From the NCBI GenBank assembly GCA_026985075.1, contig JALSQX010000053.1:28773-92772 (forward strand): a stretch of 64,000 nucleotides of DNA, read 5' to 3'. The notes beneath the pieces are model-generated. The model was given only the letters and a program-made list of their open reading frames with translations. It did no database searches and was not told where the DNA came from. Made by a program: the position numbers and the translations under genes. The DNA comes from Blastocatellia bacterium. Its GTDB lineage: Bacteria > Acidobacteriota > Blastocatellia > HR10 > J050. Positions 56,655 through 64,000 of the stretch are shown in pieces (within the stretch, counting starts at the first letter, position 1; each line of letters begins with the position of its first letter).

Positions 56655-58358
56655 TCAGGTTGGACTCCCTGCCCGATCGCCGCTCCGGGCATCGCTCAAC
56701 AGCAAGCGCCTGAGCACCGCAATGGGCGGCTGCCCGTGGCCGAGGAGTTCGTCATGAAACGCCTTGAGAGAAAAGCGCGAGCCCCACGCCCGCTCGACGT
56801 CGCGCCGCAGGTCCTGGATCTGCCACTTTCCCCACGCATAGACGAGCACCAGAGGATCGGTCGTATACCGCTTCACCTCGCGAAGGGCATTGGCGCGCTC
56901 CTGATAGCACTCGCGCATGAGGACGTCGACGGCCGCCTCCAGAGGAAGGTCTTCCGTATGCATCCGAGTGGCAACCAGCAGTCGGCCGATTCTCCACAGC
57001 GCTTCGTGCCGTTGAACGAGTTGCAGTCGAGGATCATGTTGCCCGAAGCCTTCATCCAGCATGAGCTGCTCAGCATAGTGAGCCCACCCTTCGACGAACG
57101 ACCAGGCCGCGAAGATGCGCCGCACTCGCGATGGCGTGCGCCGGCAATGAGCGCACTGCACATAATGTCCCGGATAGGCTTCATGAAAGATGGTGATGAT
57201 CTGCGACGCGCGGTGGTGTTGGCGCAGGTACTGATCTCGCTCCGCCGTCGACCAACTCGGCTCCACTGGCGTCACGTAGAAGTACGTCGGCAACGGGACG
57301 CGCTCGAACGGGCCCGGTGGATCTAACGCGGCGAACAGCAGACTGCGCAGGAATGGTGGCGTCTCCACCACCCGAAGCTCCCCTTCGGGAACGGTCACCA
57401 GTTGACGCTCGATGACGAACTGTCGGGCCGTGTCCAGTCGCCGTTGGTAGGAACTGACCAGCTCATCCGGCGAGGGGTACTCCCTGGACAACATTTCGAT
57501 GACCTCGGCGATCGAGCGCCCGGGCTCGATCTGCTGAGCCAGTTGCTGCATCTCCCGTTGCGTACGACGGAGTTCACGCTCCCCCCGCTCCAGGATATCC
57601 GTCAGCGGCGTGGTGACAGCCTCCTCATACTGAAGTTTCTTCCGAAAGAGGTCCTCGCCGAGAGCATAATCGCCGGTGGCCGCCTCCAGCAATTCCCCCC
57701 GGAGAAAGGCGATCATCTCATCGAGGGCCGCGACGACATGCTCGTTGTGAGCGCGCACCTGCTGACCGAGAGCCATCCCATCGACGCGCTCGGCCACCTG
57801 AGGAACGATCGTGCGAAAGAAGTCCCGCGCTCCCCGGAACTCTTCTATGGCAATCTCGACCCATACGCGAGGCACGCCACCGGGCGTTCGAAGCGCGGCG
57901 CGGAGATTCTCGCGGCCCGCTTGGAGCAAGGCCGGAATGCGGCGCGCCCGCTCCACCACCGCGCGCAGTCGATCCTCTAGAGGCGCATAGTCTCGAATCA
58001 GCAAGCTATGGATCGCGCCGCTGGCCAGCCAGTTGTAATATCCAGGATGCCGCTGCCAGAATCGAATCTCCTCCAACTCCAGAAGTTCAGCAGCGATGGC
58101 CGACTGCACCAGGCGCAGATCGATTTGCTGGGAAGGAGTGAGATCAGCGGGTTCAAGGTGCTGCTGGAACTGCTGTCGAAAGGCTTTCAGACGAGCGATC
58201 TCATCCTCGATCGCCTCGGGCCGGCGCTCTTCGAGCAGAGTGTCGTATTGGTGCAATCCCAACTCCGTGGCCACCGTGGGACGAAAACGAAAATATCCCT
58301 CCAGGAAGCGATCCAGAAGCTGCTCAAACCGGTGGCTGGACGCTGAATTCCGACCCAT
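56655..58358 (-). CDS. DUF885-family putative zinc peptidase
   Basis: This 567-residue helical protein of the DUF885 family has the metal motif HEAYPGHYVQ and, about 25-35 residues later, WSFVEGWAHYAEQL, which supplies the further Glu ligand. The family is related to gluzincin-type carboxypeptidases and its members are putative metallopeptidases. The start is unsure: the ATG at 58358 was chosen because the conserved part (RFLEGYFRFRPTVATELGLH) begins soon after; the frame is open to 58499. It lies 37 bases before the transketolase start on the same strand. Confidence 0.8.
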   Translation of the reverse strand: MGRNSASSHRFEQLLDRFLEGYFRFRPTVATELGLHQYDTLLEERRPEAIEDEIARLKAFRQQFQQHLEPADLTPSQQIDLRLVQSAIAAELLELEEIRFWQRHPGYYNWLASGAIHSLLIRDYAPLEDRLRAVVERARRIPALLQAGRENLRAALRTPGGVPRVWVEIAIEEFRGARDFFRTIVPQVAERVDGMALGQQVRAHNEHVVAALDEMIAFLRGELLEAATGDYALGEDLFRKKLQYEEAVTTPLTDILERGERELRRTQREMQQLAQQIEPGRSIAEVIEMLSREYPSPDELVSSYQRRLDTARQFVIERQLVTVPEGELRVVETPPFLRSLLFAALDPPGPFERVPLPTYFYVTPVEPSWSTAERDQYLRQHHRASQIITIFHEAYPGHYVQCAHCRRTPSRVRRIFAAWSFVEGWAHYAEQLMLDEGFGQHDPRLQLVQRHEALWRIGRLLVATRMHTEDLPLEAAVDVLMRECYQERANALREVKRYTTDPLVLVYAWGKWQIQDLRRDVERAWGSRFSLKAFHDELLGHGQPPIAVLRRLLLSDARSGDRAGSPT

Positions 58359-58628
58359 CTCTAGTAGGGCTTGACCATACCATGTGAAGGGTGAAAAGAC
58401 AAGGCCCTCGGGTCGGGGTGGTGCGCCGGTCGAAGGTTGGGGTTCCAAAAGGATGCCATGGAAGAGCCTGAGACACACCGAACGAGCCTTCGTCTCCACG
58501 AGCCCGGGACACCGTTATCCGAAAGCGGGCAAGCTCCACCAGCCTTTGACGAGCACAGCCGGAGAGAGGGAGCGGACGGGACAGGGGCGTCCGGTCCATC
58601 CTTACGTTTGGCCCGGAGACGTGCTAAC

Positions 58629-59642
58629 ATGAGTGTCCCGACAAGAGTGAGTCGTATGGTCCAGAGACCCAAATCATCCGAGGCACTGACGAGCACTGAC
58701 CGCATCCTGGACTGGGGGCGAGAGGTTGTTCGCCTGGAAGCGGAAACGCTCCTTCAGGTCGAGAAGCGCCTGGATGAGCGGTTCATCGCGGCCGTCGAGC
58801 AGATACTGGCCTGTCGGGGCCACGTCGTGACCACAGGCATGGGCAAAGCGGGCCTCATCGCCCAGAAAGTGGCCGCGACGTTCGCCTCCACGGGGACGCC
58901 CAGCCTGTTCGTCCATCCGGCCGAGGCCATGCACGGCGACCTGGGCATGATTTCCCCCGGCGATGTGGCGCTCCTTTTCTCTCGTTCGGGCGAGAGCGAA
59001 GAACTGGTGCGCCTCATCCCTCACTTACGAAACCGCCAGGTGGTTCGGATTGCCGTGACGGGAAGGAGCGATTCTAGCCTGGCCAAAGGATGCGACCTGG
59101 TGGTGGAAATCGGTCTCGTCGAAGAAGCGTGCCCGCTCCGACTCGCCCCTTCCAGCTCAACGACAGCGTTATTGGCCGTGGGTGATGCTCTCGCTCTGAG
59201 CGTTCTGAAAGCGCGCGGATTCACTCCCGAGGAGTATGGGCGACTCCATCCGGCGGGCTCCATCGGCCGCCAGTTGAGTCGAGTGGAGGACCTCATGCGA
59301 ACGGGCGAGCGCTGTCCCTGTGTTCCTCCGTCGACGCCCATTCGCGATGTGGTCGCGGCGCTCAGTCGAGCGCGTGGCGGGCTGGCCTGCGTGGTGGATG
59401 AGGAAGGACGCTTACTGGGTGTGTTCACCGATGGTGACTTTCGCCGCCATTGGGCCCACGATCCGTACATTGGCGAACGTCCGGTGGGCCGACTCATGAC
59501 GCGTCCTGGATTGTCCATCGCCCGGGGAACGCTGGTGCGCGACGCTACCGCCCTCATGGCCGAACGCCATGTGAATGCTCTGCCCGTACTTGACGAGGCC
59601 GGCCGGGTTATCGGCCTGGTCGACATTCAAGACCTGGTCTGA
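58629..59642 (+). CDS. kdsD: Arabinose-5-phosphate isomerase (KdsD/KpsF type)
   Basis: This 337-residue sugar isomerase has an N-terminal SIS domain (about 45-180: VVTTGMGKAGLIAQKVAATFASTGTPS, then SRSGESEELVRL) and two CBS domains (about 210-337). It interconverts ribulose-5-phosphate and arabinose-5-phosphate, the precursor of Kdo in lipopolysaccharide. This supports a Gram-negative envelope. HPAEAMHGDLGM and RLHPAGSIGRQL are typical of this family. The ATG at 58629 follows GGAGACG. Confidence 0.92.
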   Translation: MSVPTRVSRMVQRPKSSEALTSTDRILDWGREVVRLEAETLLQVEKRLDERFIAAVEQILACRGHVVTTGMGKAGLIAQKVAATFASTGTPSLFVHPAEAMHGDLGMISPGDVALLFSRSGESEELVRLIPHLRNRQVVRIAVTGRSDSSLAKGCDLVVEIGLVEEACPLRLAPSSSTTALLAVGDALALSVLKARGFTPEEYGRLHPAGSIGRQLSRVEDLMRTGERCPCVPPSTPIRDVVAALSRARGGLACVVDEEGRLLGVFTDGDFRRHWAHDPYIGERPVGRLMTRPGLSIARGTLVRDATALMAERHVNALPVLDEAGRVIGLVDIQDLV

Positions 59643-59703
59643 ATGGGGCGTGAAGTCTCTGTGTGGGCCTCCCGAATGACCGATCTCGCCGCTCACCATC
59701 GGT

Positions 59704-60796
<1,093 letters not shown>

Positions 60797-60885
60797 TCCG
60801 GAGCATCGAGCAGTGACGATCGCCATCCATCGACGGACCGATTCGCCCGGTCTGTTGATGGTTCATCACGTCTGTGAGGATCATC

Positions 60886-62067
60886 ATGCGAAAGCTCTCC
60901 ATTCAAGACCTTGATCTCCCAGAGCAACGCGTGTTCATGCGCGTCGATTTCAACGTCCCCATCAAGGACGGACGGGTCACTGATGCCACGCGCATCGAAG
61001 CCGCCCTACCCACAATCCGCTATGCTCTGGAGCGCCACGCGAAAGTGATCCTGGCCTCACACCTGGGTCGTCCCAAAGGCCAGCGACGATCGGAACTCTC
61101 GCTGGCCCCGGTGGCCGAGACACTCTCGGCGTTGCTCGGCCAGAGCGTGCTGTTCATGCCCGATTGTGTGGGCGATGATGTGAAGGCGGCGGTCCAGGCG
61201 CTCAGCGGAGGAGAGGTCGCGCTGCTCGAAAATTTACGCTTCCACCCCGGCGAGGAGAAAAATGACGAAGCGTTCTCGCGGCGACTCGCCGAACTGGCCC
61301 CTCTCTACGTCAACGATGCCTTTGGCACAGCCCATCGGGCGCATGCCTCGACGGTGGGGATCACCCGCTTCGTCCGTCAGGCTGCCGCTGGCTTGCTCAT
61401 GCAACGGGAACTGGAGTATCTCTCCCGAGCCCTGAATCCGGATCACCCCTACGTCCTCATTCTCGGTGGCGCCAAAGTCTCGGACAAGATACCGGTGATC
61501 CAAAACTTGCTCAAGCTGGCCGATGCCATCCTGATCGGCGGCGCGATGGCGTATACGTTCCTCAAGGCTCAGGGTCACGATGTGGGCGCCTCCTTGGTCG
61601 AAGATGATCAACTGGATCTGGCGCGGCGATTACTGACCGAAGCCCAGGAAGGCGGCGTACACCTGGAACTCCCCGTCGATCACGTGATCGCCAGACTGGA
61701 GGATGAGGCGAGCCCGGTGCAGGTGGTCACCGGGAACATCCCGGCGGGATTCGCCGGCGTGGATATTGGTCCGCAGACCATCGATCGTTACCGGTCTCGG
61801 ATCGCATCGGCGCGGTTGGTGGTCTGGAACGGCCCCATGGGCATCTTCGAGAGGCCGCCTTTCGACCGGGGCACCGTGGCCATCGCTCGAGCGGTCGCTG
61901 ATTGCCCCGGCATCACCATCATCGGCGGAGGCGATTCCGTGGCCGCCGTCCGTCAAGCGGGCGTGGCCGATCGTCTCACTCACGTATCTACCGGAGGGGG
62001 AGCCACACTGGAGTTCCTCGCCGGAGTCGAATTGCCTGGAGTCGCTGCCCTCACCGATAAAAGGTGA
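60886..62067 (+). CDS. pgk: Phosphoglycerate kinase
   Basis: This 393-residue kinase has RVDFNVP near the start, [10 protein letters not shown], the hinge around [20 protein letters not shown] and the nucleotide motif GGGDSVAAV. It makes ATP from 1,3-bisphosphoglycerate. The ATG at 60886 behind GTGAGGATC was chosen; a GTG at 60874 is in the same frame. It lies 89 bases after gap. Confidence 0.96.
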   Translation: MRKLSIQDLDLPEQRVFMRVDFNVPIKDGRVTDATRIEAALPTIRYALERHAKVILASHLGRPKGQRRSELSLAPVAETLSALLGQSVLFMPDCVGDDVKAAVQALSGGEVALLENLRFHPGEEKNDEAFSRRLAELAPLYVNDAFGTAHRAHASTVGITRFVRQAAAGLLMQRELEYLSRALNPDHPYVLILGGAKVSDKIPVIQNLLKLADAILIGGAMAYTFLKAQGHDVGASLVEDDQLDLARRLLTEAQEGGVHLELPVDHVIARLEDEASPVQVVTGNIPAGFAGVDIGPQTIDRYRSRIASARLVVWNGPMGIFERPPFDRGTVAIARAVADCPGITIIGGGDSVAAVRQAGVADRLTHVSTGGGATLEFLAGVELPGVAALTDKR

Positions 62068-62177
62068 ACGGGTGCCCGCCCGTCGCGACACTCGGTCACC
62101 CGCACGGGCCTCCGGGACGGAAGACCTCGGACATCACACGACGAACCAAATCGAGGAAGGACAGCACGTACAGAACG

Positions 62178-62936
62178 ATGAGAAAACCGGTCATTGCGGG
62201 AAACTGGAAGATGCATAAACTGGTCGGCGAGGCGCTGGACACCGTGTTGACCCTGAAGCCCCTGGTGGCCAACGTCACCCATTGTGAGATCATCGTCGCT
62301 CCGCCATTCACCGCGTTGAAACTGGTGGCCGATCGTCTGGAAAGTTCGAACATCCAGGTGGCCGCCCAGGATGTGTGCGAAGTATCCGAGTTCGGAGCGC
62401 GCACTGGCGAAGTGAATGCGGCTATGCTCCGCGACGTCGGTTGCCGCTACGTGATCATTGGTCACTCGGAGCGGCGCCAATACTATGGGGAGACCAACGA
62501 GCGGATCAATCAAAAAATTATGGCAGCGCTCGACGGCCAGCTCACGCCGATTGTCTGCGTGGGCGAAACGCTCCAGGAGCGGGAAGCCGGGCGAGAACAC
62601 GCCGTCGTCCAAACCCAGCTCTGGGAGGGGCTGAGCCGCTTGACAGTCGATACCCTGCCTCGTATTATAATTGCTTATGAGCCGGTGTGGGCGATTGGAA
62701 CGGGAAAGACGGCAACGCCGGAGGTGGCACAGGCCATGCACGCGTTCATACGACGGATCTTAGCCGAGCAGTTCAGCCCATCAGTGGCGGAGCGCGTGCG
62801 AATCCTTTACGGAGGGAGCGTGAAGCCGGACAACATCAAACAGCTCATGCGAGAGGCAGATATCGATGGGGCCCTGGTCGGCGGAGCCAGTCTGAAAGCA
62901 GAGAGTTTCGCCCAAATTGTGCATTATAACCGGTGA
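62178..62936 (+). CDS. tpiA: Triosephosphate isomerase
   Basis: This 252-residue TIM barrel has the N-terminal AGNWKMHK (Lys11), [13 protein letters not shown] with the catalytic His, [14 protein letters not shown] with the catalytic Glu and loop 6, and [10 protein letters not shown] for phosphate binding. It is 110 bases after pgk. Its stop overlaps the GTG start of secG by 4 bases, so translation is probably coupled. Confidence 0.96.
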   Translation: MRKPVIAGNWKMHKLVGEALDTVLTLKPLVANVTHCEIIVAPPFTALKLVADRLESSNIQVAAQDVCEVSEFGARTGEVNAAMLRDVGCRYVIIGHSERRQYYGETNERINQKIMAALDGQLTPIVCVGETLQEREAGREHAVVQTQLWEGLSRLTVDTLPRIIIAYEPVWAIGTGKTATPEVAQAMHAFIRRILAEQFSPSVAERVRILYGGSVKPDNIKQLMREADIDGALVGGASLKAESFAQIVHYNR

Positions 62937-63331
62937 GTCACGTTATGTGGTGGACTTACATCTTACTCGGTCTTTACATTCTGAGCTGCATCATCCTGGT
63001 CACCGCCGTTTTGCTCCAGCCGGGGAAAGCCGATGCCGCGGCGTTATTTGGTGGCGGCGCGAGCCAGGCAGCATTTGGCCCGCGCGGGGCCCAGAACGTG
63101 CTCGGTTGGACGACCTGGGTGGCGGCGGGCGTCATGGTCCTGCTGGCACTGGTGTTCTCCATTCCAGGCGTACTCGGCGAGCGCTCGGTCCTTCAAGGAG
63201 CGGAGGCGCCGGCTGCTGTGGAACAACCGGTTCCATCCCAGGAGTCAGCATCGACTCCTCCCGCCTCCACACAACCGGCCAAAGGAACCTCACCGACCGA
63301 AGCCGAAGGTCAGCCCACCGAGCCACGATGA
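62933..63331 (+). CDS. secG: SecG, protein-export channel subunit
   Basis: This 132-residue protein has two membrane helices (about 7-27 and 60-80). Between them is the SecG loop [17 protein letters not shown], and a long Pro/Ser/Thr-rich tail follows that is longer than in E. coli. SecG assists the SecYE channel. The GTG at 62933 overlaps the tpiA stop (GTGA); an ATG at 62945 is the alternative. The order tpiA-secG-tRNA-Leu is common in bacteria. Confidence 0.9.
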   Translation: MSHVMWWTYILLGLYILSCIILVTAVLLQPGKADAAALFGGGASQAAFGPRGAQNVLGWTTWVAAGVMVLLALVFSIPGVLGERSVLQGAEAPAAVEQPVPSQESASTPPASTQPAKGTSPTEAEGQPTEPR

Positions 63332-63360
63332 AGGGTTTCAACATCTCTCAAGCTGAGTGT

Positions 63361-63445
63361 GCCGAAGTGGCGGAACTGGCAGACGCGCACGTTTGAGGGG
63401 CGTGTGGGGCAACCCGTGGGGGTTCGAATCCCCCCTTCGGCACCA
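63361..63445 (+). tRNA. tRNA-Leu (anticodon GAG), CCA encoded
   Basis: The 85-base sequence folds as a class II tRNA: acceptor GCCGAAG/CTTCGGC, anticodon stem CACGT/GCGTG with loop TTGAGGG (anticodon GAG), a long variable arm TGGGGCAACCCGT, a T stem around GGGTTCGAATCCC, discriminator A and an encoded CCA. It would read CUC and CUU leucine codons. Confidence 0.95.
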
Positions 63446-64000
63446 ACTTTCTCTCCACCCATCGTCGCTGAGCCTCCGCGATGTCGAACCGTTCGAACGC
63501 CCTCTTCAGTATCCCCCTTCTCCTCATGAATGGGGTGAGAGCATTCGTTCCATCTGATACCCACTTTCGCGCAGAATGATCACTGAGAGCGCAAGCAATG
63601 TGACAGAGAGAAATGCTCTGGCCTTCGCCCATACGATGACTCATTACAGTGGTCGTCCCCGACCTCATGTTCTGCGCACTCGTCCCCGTGGGAGTCTTCA
63701 TCGCCGTCACCTCGTCGGCCGAAGGCTGACTCCAGGTGCGCTCCCACTGGTGAACGAGAGCTCCCCTGCTGGATACTCGATGAGCGAAAATTCTCCTTGT
63801 CACACATGTCTTGATATGCTAAGTTATCAGTGTATTGCTTCTTCCCGGCGATGAATCCTGAACGGGCATCGTGACGGGAACGGCAATATAAGGGGCGAAA
63901 TAAGAACCAGAATGGTCCCCTTCTCAATGGGAGGGTTGTCTCGAATTTTTCGAATACAGGCCAAGGAGTTCACGCGCGAAGGGCGAGAACCGAGGAACTG
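63446..64000. other. Gene-free right end
   Basis: The last 555 bases, downstream of tRNA-Leu, hold only short frames without recognisable content. No further tRNA, repeat or clear hairpin was seen. Confidence 0.45.

Noticed and set aside
63576..63854. Open frame at the right end
   Set aside because: It has no ribosome site, no recognisable domain and a composition like the non-coding flanks.

Overview
The window is a moderately GC-rich bacterial chromosome segment. It suggests a member of the Acidobacteriota. The best pointer is an outer-membrane receptor with an N-terminal carboxypeptidase-regulatory-like domain, a family greatly expanded in that phylum. A CarD regulator and a fused alpha/beta E1 dehydrogenase fit as well. 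This placement is inferred from gene content and no 16S gene is present.

Region 1 (1-21.8 kb, every gene on +) is the accessory part. It opens with a glycine/sarcosine/betaine-reductase-type (Grd) selenoenzyme locus: the end of grdC, a thioredoxin, selenoprotein grdA, and two complete substrate-binding B modules (grdB plus a GrdE/GrdI-like alpha-beta subunit, then a second such pair). grdA and both grdB genes are read through in-frame UGA codons in the known selenocysteine motifs. In both grdB genes a 7-bp stem with a GGC loop begins exactly 11 nt after the UGA, and the two stems differ by two compensatory base-pair changes. Both GrdE-like subunits lack the cysteine that becomes the pyruvoyl cofactor in classical glycine reductase, so the substrate is probably not a free primary amine. 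The locus continues into a catabolic cluster: TonB-dependent receptor, DeoC/LacD-type aldolase, zinc alcohol dehydrogenase, EamA exporter, FGGY kinase, aldehyde dehydrogenase, cupin, a 37-residue membrane peptide with a sodium:solute symporter, an alpha/beta hydrolase and a FadR-type regulator. The layout suggests import of a small molecule, oxidation or phosphorylation of it, and reductive cleavage by the selenoenzyme. The substrate cannot be read from the sequence.

Region 2 (22.2-28 kb, minus strand) holds a fourth selenoprotein (SelW/Rdx type, CxxU), a subtilisin-like protease, a fused 2-oxoacid dehydrogenase E1, a UPF0145 protein and a HAD phosphatase.

Region 3 (28.3-50.4 kb) is core housekeeping: CarD, a CNNM/CorC membrane protein, an HtrA protease, rpoD-dnaG-mutS2, a processive glycosyltransferase, a PgpH-type 7TM-HD phosphodiesterase, HflX, a c-type cytochrome, an NHL-repeat protein, an M50 protease, trpS, scpA-scpB and rluB.

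Region 4 (50.4-64 kb) has an acyl-CoA carboxylase operon (biotin carboxylase, carboxyltransferase, double-domain biotin carrier), atpZ, transketolase, a DUF885 protein, arabinose-5-phosphate isomerase, the glycolytic run gap-pgk-tpiA behind a near-consensus promoter, secG and tRNA-Leu(GAG). No CRISPR array, rRNA, insertion sequence or phage gene was seen.
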